This document shows, piece by piece, positions 43,866 through 54,509 of a DNA stretch of 64,000 nucleotides. The notes under the pieces were generated by a model that made no database searches, was not told the origin of the DNA, and saw nothing but the letters and a program-made list of their open reading frames with translations. The DNA comes from Haliclona indistincta (Eukaryota > Porifera > Demospongiae > Haplosclerida > Chalinidae), in NCBI GenBank assembly GCA_964017065.1, contig OZ024786.1, positions 6,825,047-6,889,046 of the forward strand, given 5' to 3'. The number at the start of each line of letters is the position of its first letter. Position 1 is the first letter of the stretch. Made by a program: the position numbers and the translations under genes.

Positions 43866-44300
43866 CTCGAGTGAACATAGTCTTCAAAAATGTATGACAA
43901 GGTGTTTTTGACAAATCAATCTTGTGATACTTCACATCTTTAGGAAAAGAATAAATAGCATAAGCCATAATAGCAACTTGCTTCCAATCGATATGGGATG
44001 CAGTAGCGCGCTCTTTTAACTCTGGGAAAGAGGAGTACATCGAAGAGTGATCAGAAGATGCATACAAGCTTTGAATTCGAGCAGCTGGGGTATTCAATAC
44101 CATAGACCTATCTAGGTCTATCAACACTGGTTCTGAATTTCGGAAACAGACATTATCAGCTCGTATGTCTAAGTGGGCCAGTTTCAAGTCGTGCATCTCA
44201 TTCACTGCAACTATTACCCCTCGTATGAAAGAAACCAAAATTCTCTGCAATTGTTGATAATCTTTTGGTGGATCAAGTGCAGGATATTTAAAATACTTCA
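43866..44300 (-). CDS. Protein kinase-like exon (catalytic-loop fragment)
   Basis: One exon with acceptor AAAAAGAGTGCAG and donor GTAATTG encodes KYFKYPALDPPKDYQQLQR through LKLAHLDIRADNVCF (an HRD-like catalytic loop, H-L-D-I-R-x-x-N), then VLIDLDRS (a DFG-like DLD) and a C-lobe segment DWKQVAIMAYAIY. The N-lobe with the ATP-binding lysine is not found in the upstream flank. Short kinase-like domains of this style are scattered in invertebrate genomes, often near transposons. It could be one exon of a longer gene; I found no others. Confidence 0.55.
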
Positions 44301-45734
44301 CTGCACTCTTTTTATCGGAGCCACAAGGATAGCAGAAGTGTCGATCCAGGGTCTCTTTAGTTAAAGCTATCCCTAGCTTTGTTGAACAAATTGTAAGTTA
44401 TCCTCAATCAGGGGATAAATATCGATGTTACGAACGCCAATTAAAGCTTGGAGGTTCTGTATTAATTTTTGTGTAGAGACCCTGTACTATCACGCCCTTG
44501 CAGGCGGAATGAGTGTGCTGGTGTGTGTGTACTTAATTAGATATTATTAGTGTCTTCTCTTCTAAGTTCTTTTGGGAAGGGAGTTGAATACTGGTGCTGC
44601 TTCTTGATAGCGTGCGAATGACTGGTTGGCTCAAGCTTACGAGGTATCGTTGCTTCTGTGCATGTGCGACCCTTCCCACCAACAAACCCCATGCTGGCAG
44701 CTACCAGTTGCTAGGAGGGTGCGCAACAGGGATTTCCAACTAACTCAGTTTAACTTTGTAAAACCTCATTGTACATAATGTTTTGTTGTAACAATACAAA
44801 GCTAACATAGATACAAACAAACATACAAACATACAAAGCTCTAGAGTTGTACAGTTTGAAACTTTTTATCAGTTTAGAGTGGAGCTCAGTCCTGCAGCCT
44901 CTTGTTGGTGTGTTACGGTTACTGTGGATGATTGTGATATAGCCGGGTTTGTCCAAGGAAATAATTTGACTGTGGCACAAATCAACCAAATAGATCAATA
45001 CACACTTGTGGTTTACATACTCCTTGATTGCCTGATAGCCTTCATTATGCCTCGGTGGGCGGAGCCACGAGGCATACAGTAGTTCGTCGGTTTGTCATTC
45101 ATTCATTCATTCTGTCCGCAGGCAGAACTCCGCGTCGGCGGAAAACTAAGCGCTGATACTTGCAATACATGTTCAACTCGGTGTTGCCTCGGAACTGAAT
45201 TGATAGACTTTTGGTTCCAAAGCTTCGTTACCTTGAATGGCATTGCTGGACTCGCTCAGCATTGTCAGGGGACTTCGCTGAAGATAAAGCTGTCCACTAT
45301 AGTCTTCTTCACAGCTTGTAAGACGATTCTGTACTCAAGGTAGTACAGTGAGTGCTGAGAAATCAATCGTGCTATCGCTAAGCAGCGCCAGCTCCAGCAA
45401 GCTAGCAACCAGCGCTCACGTGCTGTGTTGATTATAGGCACGCCCAACTGAATTCCATGTGGTTAGCACTGCTAGGCTTCTGATTGCGTAGTTGCAACCC
45501 ACTAGCTTATTCTGCAAACAGTGCTGTATTGCAGCTTGTTGCAGCGCTCTTCAGCTTTAATTTCATCATACAGGAATTGCATTGCACAACTATTATACTG
45601 CATTGTGATTGCTGTACAGCAAGGTATAACAGCTGCAGTTTGTTGCTGTGTATGTGAAATGGTTGCATTCCACCGAGGCATCTGCACCTTTGGTGCTTCA
45701 TTAGTCACATAGCTGAAGTAATGTTTGTATTAGA
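44301..45734. other. No recognised gene; one hairpin
   Basis: Contains short unrecognised open frames on both strands. The only clear structure is the hairpin at 45046-45076, listed separately. (ATTC)n-like CATTCATTCATTCATTC lies at about 45094-45110. Confidence 0.4.
45046..45076. repeat. Hairpin TATGCCTCG...CGAGGCATA
   Basis: TATGCCTCGGTGGGC and GGAGCCACGAGGCATA form a stem with a GC-rich loop, followed by CAGTAGTTCGTCGGTTTGTC. This looks like the end of a non-autonomous element, but no partner end was found. Confidence 0.6.
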
Positions 45735-48400
45735 TGTAGACTTGTTATTATGGTAAATGTGCTTAAATCCATTCTTACCATATTCTAAGCATTCAGTTGT
45801 TTTACACTGTAGTTGATGTGGTAGTGGCTAGTTGAGATTTGTCATTCGAAGTAGTTTATAGATGATGTTATGTCTAGTTTTTATAGTATTGAGCCTATGT
45901 TAGTAGACAACACTTAGACTGTCCTATGTCATAGGTATTAGCCTGTTGTTAGTATTTAAATTAAATTTCTTTTTATTTTTTCTCCTAATACCTTAGTGCC
46001 ACTATAATGACATAATAATTTTTTTTGTTTTAAATTCTTTTGGGTGGTTTTAATCAGTTAGTTAGTTTCAGTATTACTTTATCTTATTTCTTTTTTCTTT
46101 TCATTATGTGTTTTTTCCTACATCTTTTCCTGTTCAATTTAAAAAAAATTGTAATTTTTTCATTAAATTTACTCGCTAGAGACTAGTTTTCTATACTTTT
46201 TGTAACTATTGTCAAAATCAGTTTTTTTTTCTTTTGTTTGTTTGTTTATCAGTAAAGTTTGCTTTATTTTTTCCCATTTTACGTCTTATTTGAAAATTAA
46301 TTTTTTTTGACGAGGATCAAATTTACTTTTATGTCAAAAAGTTTGTTTGCACTTTCGTTTATGTTATTTATTTATTTCTCATGGATTTTTTGTTCCATGC
46401 TAAGACCGTGACATCTGAAACATGTTTGAATTTTATTATTTTGTAATTTTCAAATGTTTTATTTATTGAAACAATCTTGACACAAGTTATCGATAATCTG
46501 TCTAAGCTGTTGGTATATTGTTTACTACTGGAGCTCTTGTTAACAACTTTTGGTCAACATTTGTTCTTATTAAAATGAGTTTGGTAGTAATATTAAATTT
46601 TCATCATTGAGTTTATTGGTGTTTAAACACAATTCTATTCTTACCAAGATACACCATACCAATGCTTCTTGTTCCAATTTCCAACCTATTCGATGATCTT
46701 TAGATGGCTCTTGTTACAAACTTTATTCAACATTTGATCTTACGAAGAGAAAATAGTTTGATATGTCACCAAGTTTATGAGTGTTCTTGATGAATGGAGA
46801 CCAATGTGCATAAGAGAAAGCAACAGACTAGAAAATATGTTTAAAAACCAGCGGCGGCATCGTTGAACTATTTGTTGTTAAATGTCAGTACGAAACAAGG
46901 TTATCTTCTATGCTTATTTTAGCTTTTCTTCATTAAGCTTAGCTACAGAATGCTAATGTAACAAATGTCTTATTTACGATCTGTGATGAACCACCATCCA
47001 CAACAGTATGACTACACTACGATGAACATGTTCCACTTCAGTCACTGTGCAGTATCATAGCAGTCGATAGCTGCAAAATATCTGGATGGAATTACATGAT
47101 TATGTTGTGAACGATCTATAATTATCGGCTCTTTATTACTGACTTGTTATAATCTCTCATTATCAACCATTCAACTTCTCTATCAGATCTTTACTCTTCG
47201 AAATTGATGATTTTTTACAAAACTTATGGCTCCACGTGTTTCTAATGATAATTTAATTATTATTTTACTTGTAAACATTCAAAACACTTCATTTTGTTCA
47301 GTAAGTGCTCTTTTACATCATTGTTGGTTGGAAAACAATTTTTTTTCTTGGTATTAATTATTAATATTATACTATCTTGATTTGTATTGAACACAAAGAT
47401 TTATTTCTGAATGAATTGTACTGTTCTGTTTTACTTTTTCGAATAATTAGCTGTTCTCTTATATTGAGTATCATTATTCTTTTTATCAATCGTTTGTATT
47501 TTAATGTGAACACGTAAAGCTTGTCTTCATTAAAATCTGACAATTGTTATGTATATTACTGACTTGTTATAATCTCTCATTATCAACCATTCAACTTCTC
47601 TATCAGATCTTTACTCTTCGAAATTGTTGATTGTTTGCAAAAATTATGGCTCCACGTCTTTCTAATGATAATTTAATTGTTATTTTACATTCAAACACTT
47701 CATTTTGTTCAGTAAGTGCTCTTTTACATCATTGTTGTTTGGAAAACAATTTTTTCTTTTTCAAGTTATTAATTATTAATTTTATACTATCTTGATTTGC
47801 AATGAACACAACAATTTATTTCTGAACGAATTGTAATGTTCTGTTTTATTATTTCAAATAATTTGCTGTTCTCTTATATTCAGTATCATTATGCTGTATT
47901 CTTACCAAATTGTTTGTATTTTAATGTGAACATGTAAAGCTTGTCTTCATTATTATCACTTAATGACAATTGTGATGTATATAGTTTTTTTTGACGTGCT
48001 ACTTGTTTGCAAGTTGTTTTAAAATAATGAATAGCTATGAGTATGTCATTGATTATGGTAGAAATATTTTGAGCAAAGCTAGCTAGTTGAATCATCTCAC
48101 CTATAGCATAGCTCCTGTAGCAAAGTTGCCCTTTTTGCATTAGTGTACTAGTACACTCAGCGGCATAGCTGCCTTCAGTTTTGTGACCAGTTGTCGCCAA
48201 AACCACAATAAGAAATTGATTTTCACTTTCCGTTTGAAGTAACAGCAATAACATTAGGCAATAGTACCCTATGTAATAAATGCTTACAATTTGAGCCGCT
48301 TGTTTAGCAATAGTCGATTGTAGTGCAGCAATAGTTGCCTGAAATGCAGCAATTACTTGTTTATCTGTAGTCATCATGTGTTACTGAAATAGAAGAGCTG
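45735..48400 (-). repeat. Large dispersed repeat, copy 2
   Basis: Same family as 54960-57900 and, inverted, 20220-24000. On the minus strand it begins with exon MMTTDKQVIAAFQATIAALQ and runs toward AT-rich sequence ending near the TTTTACACTGTAGTTGATG motif. It has an internal tandem duplication of about 420 bp: the block starting TACTGACTTGTTATAATCTC occurs at about 47140 and 47560. Confidence 0.85.
47889..48377 (-). CDS. MMT...KQAAQI gene family member, copy 2
   Basis: Exon 48377-48288 encodes 30 residues: MMTTDKQVIAAFQATIAALQ then STIAKQAAQI (probably a helix), with a GTAAGC donor. A second segment begins near 48230 (ESENQFLIVVLATTGHKT) and includes TSTLMQKGQLCYRSYAIG. In related copies that point is a GTGAGG-type splice donor leading to an OTU exon; here it reads GTGAGATG. 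The whole stretch happens to be open in one frame to 47889. No OTU exon follows, so this is probably a truncated relative. Confidence 0.35.
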   Translation of the reverse strand: MMTTDKQVIAAFQATIAALQSTIAKQAAQIVSIYYIGYYCLMLLLLLQTESENQFLIVVLATTGHKTEGSYAAECTSTLMQKGQLCYRSYAIGEMIQLASFAQNISTIINDILIAIHYFKTTCKQVARQKKLYTSQLSLSDNNEDKLYMFTLKYKQFGKNTA

Positions 48401-48418
48401 AAAAAGAAAAGCTCTATA

Positions 48419-48641
48419 AGAGATTTAGGGTTGGTACATTTATCAAAAAGTATGGAAACAAGATTTGAAATGAAAAGGATTGTAACAATAGCAGTGTAAT
48501 GCTACCTCCCTAAATTAACTGCTTTCAATAGTTGTAGTTAATATAATAGGGAGGTAGCATTACACTGCTATTGTTACAATCCTTTTCATTTCAAATCTTG
48601 TTTCCATACTTTTTAGATAAATGTACCAACCCTAAATCTCT
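48419..48641. repeat. 93-bp near-perfect inverted repeat (hairpin)
   Basis: Arm 48419-48511 pairs with 48548-48641 with a single one-base bulge; the loop is 36 nt. It lies between the 5' end of dispersed repeat copy 2 and the last codon of the bHLH gene (stop at 48652-48654), so it would form part of that gene's 3' UTR if transcribed. Confidence 0.9.
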
Positions 48642-48651
48642 TCCATTTTGG

Positions 48652-51600
48652 TTAAAATGTTTTTATAATATTATTGTTGGTAGTAGCTTTATCTTCTTCT
48701 ACATGTAGCCCATCCTTTAATGTATTAATTAATTTAATTGCCTCATAAATTATTAGGTGTTTAGCCACCCTCTTTTTCTTTTCTGGGAAAACCTGTTCTT
48801 GCAAGAGTTTAAAGGCCTTGCTAAGCTCCTCTCACCTCCTTCTTTCAGATAGCGATTTATTTTTCTTTCTTCTCAATACTTTGAGATTAGTCTCCTGCAA
48901 CAAAGCAACAAAGTATTAATTAATTTAATTGCCTCATAAATTATTAGGTGTTTAGCCACCCTCTTTTTCTTTTCTGGGAAAACCTGTTCTTGCAAGAGTT
49001 TAAAGGCCTTGCTAAGCTCCTCTCGCCTCCTTCTTTCAGATAGCGATTTATTTTTCTTTCTTCTCAATACTTTGAGATTAGTCTCCTGCAACAAAGCAAC
49101 AAAGTATTAATTAATTTAATAGACCAGTTGCGTGTAAGCGCTAAAGAATTCATTAACGCTTAATTACGCGTGACGTCACGACTGGGTGCTGTGGTTGCCA
49201 GAGAAAATGTATGGAGAGCATTGGAGAAACGAGCGGAAGTGCGCATAAAGCATCTACTGGTCGTCAAAGTATACCGTATGTTCTTGTTTTGCAAGACTGA
49301 TGCAAAACTTCAGACAGTGGGACGTCCGTTGAACTGCGAATGAAGCTTCTACAAGGCGTGGTTGCAGAGATCGAGGCAGTTTTACTCGTGGGATTGGTGA
49401 AATGGACGCTGTACAAGAAGTGAGACTTTGCCCTAGTGATATTCCAGGCGCTGAGCTCAGCAAACCATACCAAGTGCATACTGTATCTGCTCTGCGTTGG
49501 TGGCTGCTCTGTAGAGGCATCAGGTTCCCGACATCATGGAAAAAGCAAAAGATTATTGACAGGTGCATGCTGCAGCATGTGTTTCTTTATTTCATGTAGC
49601 TATATAACTTGTATTTAGAGGTCTCCCTGTTAGAGATCTTACCAAAAGTTCTCAATGATTATTTCATATTCAATAATAATTTTAAATCACAAAAGTATTA
49701 GTCGTGATCTTGATCAGCTCCATCCTCATCAGAGTCTGAGTTGCAATCTGATAGCTGCTCAAAATACTTTTCAACATCAGCATCAGTAAGCTCATCATCA
49801 TCAGGCAGAGGGACCAATGCAGGCTGAAAGTTTGTCAAGAAAGCGCAAACGAAGATTTGTTATTCGTGCCATTGACAGTGGGATTGTTCCTTTTAAAATA
49901 CTGAACAGTTTTATTCTACCGATTGCACGTTCTACGTGGATTCGAAGGGATGCAATCTTCCTTCCTTTCTCGATTTCAGCTGGAGACAGTTGTTTTTTAC
50001 CATCTAGGAAAGGTGGTATATTCAGGCCAATATTTATTTCTTTTAACAAGTCCTTTATTGTGAATCCTCTGTCGGCCATTATCGAAATGCCCGGTTTGTC
50101 CTTTAGTTTAGTTAGCAGGCCACATATGCGTGTCAGTTCCACATCTGAAATAGATCCAACGTAAACCTGTGATATGTAGCAAATTGCTCCATTAGGTGTA
50201 CATGCAACTAAAAACTTCACAGTATTATGGTGTTTATACTGTGACCAAGTAGACGATTGCATATGCAAATCGGATGGTGTCTCGATAAATACTTCACTTC
50301 CGTCAATTATAGCGAAGGTTGTTCTACAGTGGGCATCCAGTCAATTTCTTTTAAATGTTGGTACAAGAAGCATATCCATGTTGTAAGGTAGCGAGATGTC
50401 AGTGAAGTGGACAATCCAAAGCGCAAAGCCAGATCTCGAAGCTTTAAGTTAAGTTTTAGTTTGACCAAAGTGAGAAAGAGTTGATTTTTCGGATCCAGCT
50501 TTTTAGACCTACTATGGCGCCGATGACCTTCCTTTGAGCCCCAATAATTTAGATGTTCGACCACCGGTCCGAGGAACTCGAAGAATGCTAGAAACACGGT
50601 ATACGACAGTAAGCCTGTGTAGAACTGCACCAGCTTATCATCATGGCAGATATCTTCTATTTTGAAGTAGCTCACACTTTTTCCCTTCTGCTTTCTTTTC
50701 AAATGCTGATTCTCTGCCTCAAGTGCTTCAATGCGTGCTAGAAGTGCTGTGTTCACTATTACCTCAGTTGAGCTACATGTAGGTTGATGGTGTGCAGGCT
50801 CCTCCACGCTGGGTAATTCATGTACTTCGTAGTCGCTGTCATACTGATCTCCTACTACTGTTGTAAGTACCTCATGATCAGGTTCAGGAGAGGTTGTAGA
50901 TGTTGATGCTGGTGTAACTGACCTGCTGCTAGATGACAGAGGAGTCTGGGCACGACTTTCACACAATTGCTTATCTACTGATCTTTCCTTAGCTCGCTTT
51001 GCCCTAGGTCCTTGCTTGATTGGAGATGCAAATCGCTTACCCAGAGTAATACTTGGCGTCTTTTTCACATTTCCTTCAGGAAAATGCCTCGCACAAACGC
51101 GGCTGTTAGGAGAAATGTTCTCCTCACGAAGTTGGAATACGCGTAACCAAAGTGCTCTCTTGCCTGGTTCTTTAGTGAAACGATGGAATGGCACACTTGG
51201 ATCTTTCGAAGTAGTATTTCCACAGATGCAGCACTTATGCCCAGTCATGATAGACAGATAGTCTTTTCTACGTATGGATTTCTCTGCAACCACACCTCGT
51301 AGAAGCTTCATTCGAAGTTCATCGGACGTCCCATTGTCTGAAGTTTTGCATCAGTCTCGCAAAACAAGAACATACGGTATACTTTGACGACCAGTAGATG
51401 CTTTATGTGCACTTCCGCTCGTTTCTCCAATGCTCTCCATACATTTTCTCCAGCAACCGCAGCACCCAGTCGTGACGTCAAGCGTAATTAAGATTTCATT
51501 AAAATTCCATTGCTTACACGCAACTGGTCTATTGCCTCGTAAATTATTAGGTGTTTAGCCACCCTCTTTTTCTTTTCAGGGAAAACCTGTTCTTGCAAGA

Positions 51601-53132
51601 GTTTGCTAAACTCCTCTCACCTCCTTCTTCTTTCAGATAGCGATTTATTTTTCTTTCTTCTCAATACTTTGAGATTAGTCTCCTGCAACATAGCAACAAA
51701 GTATTAATTAATTTAATTGCCTCGTAAATTATTAGGTGTTTAGCCATCCTCTTTTTCTTTTCTGGGAAAACCTGTTCTTGCAAGAGTTTAAAGGCCTTGC
51801 TAAGCTCCTCTCATCTCCTTCTTTCAGATAGCGATTTATTTTTCTTTCTTCTCAATACTTTGAGATCAGTCTCCTGCAACAAAGCAACTAAGTATTAATT
51901 AATTTAATTGCCTCATAAATTATTAGGTGTTTAGCCACCCTCTTTTTCTTTTCTGGGAAAACCTGTTCTTGCAAGAGTTTAAAGGCCTTGCAAAGCTCCT
52001 CTCGCCTCCTTCTTTCAGATAGCGATTTATTTTTCTTTCTTCTCAATACTTTGAGATTAGTCTCCTGCAACAAAGCAACAAAGTATTAATTAATTTAATT
52101 GCCTCATAAATTATTAGGTGTTTAGCCACCCTCTTTTTCTTTTCTGGGAAAACCTGTTCTTGCAAGAGTTTAAAGGCCTTGCTAAGCTCCTCTTGCCTCC
52201 TTCTTTCAGATAGCGATTTATTTTTCTTTCTTCTCAATACTTTGAGATTAGTCTCCTGCAACAAAGTATTAATTAAATTAATTGCCTCATAAATTATTAG
52301 GTGTTTAGCCACCCTCTTTTTCTTTTCTGGGAAAACCTGTTCTTGCAAGAGTTTAAAGGCCTTGCTAAACTCCTCTCACCTCCTTCTTTCAGATAGCGAT
52401 TTATTTTTCTTTCTTCTCAATACTTTGAGATTAGTCTCCTGCAACATAGCAACAAAGTATTAATTAATTTAATTGCCTCGTAAATTATTAGGTGTTTAGC
52501 CACCCTCTTTTTCTTTTCTGGGAAAACCTGTTCTTGCAAGAGTTTAAAGGCCTTGCTAAGCTCCTCTCACCTCCTTCTTTCAGATAGCGATTTATTTTTC
52601 TTTCTTCTCAATACTTTGAGATTAGTCTCCTGCAACAAAGCAACAAAGTACTAATTGCCTCATAAATTATTAGGTGTTTAGCCACCCTCTTTTTCTTTTC
52701 TGGGAAAACCTGTTCTTGCAAGAGTTTAAAGGCCTTGCTAAGCTCCTCTCGCCTCCTTCTTTCAGATAGCGATTTATTTTTCTTCTCAATACTTTGAGAT
52801 TAGTCTCCTGCAACAAAGCAATGACATCAGTATGCAGTGAAAACGTCGTTTACAGGTCAGTTGCATTGAAAATTTAGTGATGCCAGCCGGCGGTACAAAT
52901 GCGTCAGTTCGTTTCCTACAGCTACATGTACTTGTGAGTCGCGCCAGTAGTTCTTACTGCATGATTGTTGCTATTTGCGCGCGTGACAAAAACGCACACT
53001 GTAACTAAACCGTACCTGACCACAGTCACCGGTGGCAGTAGTTCCAGTAGTGCCGAAATCCGGAGATGCCAGAAGCAGGGGATCGTCTAACAGCAAGTTG
53101 GGATATGGCGAAAGATACTCCTGTAGATCCAT
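48652..53132 (-). CDS. bHLH gene with tandemly repeated bHLH terminal exons
   Basis: Exon 1 (53132-53016) starts MDLQEYLSPYPNLLLDDPLL, 39 codons, acidic and hydrophobic like an activation region. It ends in phase 0 at GTACGG. Then come nine copies of an exon with acceptor CTTTGTTGCAG (starts at 52807, 52629, 52438, 52255, 52064, 51873, 51682, 49085, 48894), also phase 0. Each encodes ETNLKVLRRKKNKSLSERRR followed by REELSKAFKLLQEQVFPEKK and KRVAKHLIIYEAIKLINTL: a basic region, helix 1, loop and helix 2 of a bHLH transcription factor. The last copy continues KDGLHVEEDKATTNNNIIKTF to TAA. Only the copies at 49085, 52064 and 52255 are uninterrupted through the domain. The copies at 48894, 51682, 52438 and 52629 have TGA for CGA in the basic region, the copy at 51873 has a TGA nearby, and the copy at 52807 has a 4-bp deletion. 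Confidence 0.65.
49337..49562 (+). pseudogene. N-terminal exon of the transposon's second (SAP/YqaJ-type) gene
   Basis: The open segment reads GSFTRGIGEMDAVQEVRLCP, then IPGAELSKPYQVHTVSALRW and WLLCRGIRFPTSWKKQKIID, ending at a GTGCAT donor. The pattern LKxWLxCRG...KxxLxxR is the SAP-like start seen in nuclease proteins of these elements. No later exons exist in this element, so it is an internally deleted derivative. The first residues lie inside the left terminal repeat. Confidence 0.5.
49698..51248 (-). pseudogene. THAP-domain DDE transposase, decayed
   Basis: The ATG at 51248 starts MTGHKCCICGNTTSKDPSVP, the THAP zinc finger (C-x2-C...FHRF...W...VCARHF). A linker and coiled coil with LLARIEALEAENQHLKRK follow, then VQFYTGLLSYTVFLAFFEFL and LALRFGLSTSLTSRYLTTW (helix-turn-helix). 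After DWMPTVEQ a small deletion shifts the frame; the next frame gives FAIIDGSEVF (D), SIMADRGFTIKD (D) and RIHVERAIGRIK (E). A second shift near 49825 leads to an acidic tail PLPDDDELTDADVEKYFEQL and a stop at 49698. The DDE residues are all present, but the protein cannot be made in one piece. Confidence 0.85.
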
Positions 53133-54000
53133 GTGACTCGACTCGTGCATTCACTGAGGCGCGTGGCTGAATGTTAATTTCTAAAGCGAGCTGCAGTACT
53201 GTACAATGTATGCGTAAGCCATTCCCTAAATGCCTGCGCGTTGTAATTCATCGGATAGTTTCAATTTTGCTCAAATGAGACTGAACAAGCAGCGCAGGAG
53301 CTCGATATCAACCTGTGATATCAACCTGTGATATGATATCAACCTGTGAACCTGTGATGTCGCTAAAATTAATGCATTAACTGTTAACACAAAATTTTCT
53401 GTCACTTCAAAGCTCTACTATAATAATTTCTTTGTTACTTTTTAAGTTGTAGTCTTGTCTGATGTGTACATGTGCCTTAAATGATGGATCTCTGTAGTAC
53501 CTCATCACTATGCATGGCATCAATCTGATGTTGTTGCCGGTTCAAAAACTTTTATCATCTACATAGGTTCTATAGAGACTAGCTCTTTTCAATGCCATTG
53601 TATTAGCAACAAGAGGATGAAAGTGAACGACAAAAAGATGATCACAATGAGAGACACATACAATGACTATAGTCAACGATTATAGATACATATAGTTGGT
53701 TTGGCAAGAATGGTATACTGGTTCATGTCTGACTCAGTGTATCTACTTCCTTTTTCGTTTAGTAGATGAGGGTTGGTATAGACTACTTAGCCCATCTTGG
53801 AGGCAATCAGCTCTTCTCTTTTTCCTCTTCTTGCTGCTATGTAAACACACTGATGTAAAGATAAACACATAAGTAACACACTGATGTAAAGGAATGAAAA
53901 AAAGCAACTAAGTTATACAACTAAAGCATACAAAACAAACAATAAACAAAAGCTAAAGCAGATCAAGTTAAGATAAGCTATGATTATCTAACTGGACCTG
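52819..54000. other. Upstream region of the bHLH gene; mostly non-coding
   Basis: Apart from exon 1 of the bHLH gene (53016-53132), no other exon was recognised. The CpG content is high around 52860-53220, as expected near a promoter. A GATATCAACCTGT unit is repeated about three times at 53306-53358. Confidence 0.5.
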
Positions 54001-54126
54001 CATGTGTCAGCAACGTGGCCCTATATACTGAACCAAGAGTTCATTAAAGTGGCGGGTATCCTTTCGCCCACGCATTGTGAATAATTATTATGCAGATAAT
54101 GAACAACAAATATGCTTTTGGTTGGA

Positions 54127-54501
54127 TCAATTGGCAAACTGACGGCACACTCCATTGAGAGCTGCATCATGTTCAGCTTGTGTTTTCCCATGAATGGTGA
54201 CATCGTCGCTGATTTTGAGAGCACTGGGAATGTTTTTGAGTTGGTCTTGAATAATTTCCTGTAAAATTTCACTGGCTGAATTTGTACCAAAGTCGAGTCG
54301 TTTGTACCTCCTGAGTCCCTTGCGTGTTGCAAATGTTGTGATGGGGCAAGCGGCAACTGATGGTAGCCAGATCGAAGGTCTAGCTTTGGAAACTGTTGCG
54401 CCATTGTGTGTATGGATCAGATCGTCAACTGTTGGCATATATTGGGTGTCTCTTTTTCTATGGCTTGGTTGGCCATTCTCATGGCTACACATTATGTGCA
54501 T
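54127..54501 (-). pseudogene. Ty3/gypsy reverse transcriptase fragment
   Basis: The motifs in order are MPTVDDLIHTHNGATV, then (in a second frame) KLDLRSGYHQLPLAPSQ, then ITTFATRKGLRRYKRLDFGT, NSASEILQEIIQDQL and ALKISDDVTIHGKTQAEHD. This is the palm and fingers region of a Ty3/gypsy polymerase. The active-site YxDD is SDD here (ISDDV), as in some gypsy-like lineages. A frame change between GATV and TTFAT and the absence of any other domain show it is a small relic. Confidence 0.85.
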
Positions 54502-54509
54502 CTCTTCAT

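Larger units (their letters stand above)
49121..51530. mobile_element. 2410-bp THAP-DDE (ISL2EU-like) transposon with 250-bp inverted ends
   Basis: The ends AGACCAGTTGCGTGTAAGC and GCTTACACGCAACTGGTCT begin 250-bp terminal inverted repeats (49121-49370, 51281-51530). The interrupted tandem repeat gives the empty site: AATTTAATTGCC becomes AATTTAAT-element-ATTGCC, so the target duplication is AT. Inside are a transposase on the minus strand and the first exon of a nuclease-type gene on the plus strand, the same convergent layout as at 40.5-42.9 kb. Assignment to ISL2EU is from gene content and the 2-bp duplication, by memory. Confidence 0.9.
48721..52818 (-). repeat. Tandem array of about nine 182-191-bp units
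   Basis: The unit marker GCCTCATAAATTATTAGG (or GCCTCG) occurs at 48740, 48931, 51534, 51719, 51910, 52101, 52284, 52475 and 52657. Spacing is 191 bp in most cases, 182-185 bp in others; one of 183 bp joins two bHLH units in one frame. The 49122-51530 gap is a transposon inserted in the third unit. Units differ by a few bases, so the array is homogenised or young. Confidence 0.95.

Noticed and set aside
45502..45712. Open frames on both strands, Cys-rich
   Set aside because: No motif or splice structure; chance openness in low-complexity TGCA-rich sequence.
48721..52818. Regular tandem array resembling a CRISPR locus
   Set aside because: Units are 182-191 bp, almost identical throughout, encode a bHLH domain and have splice acceptors; there are no spacers.
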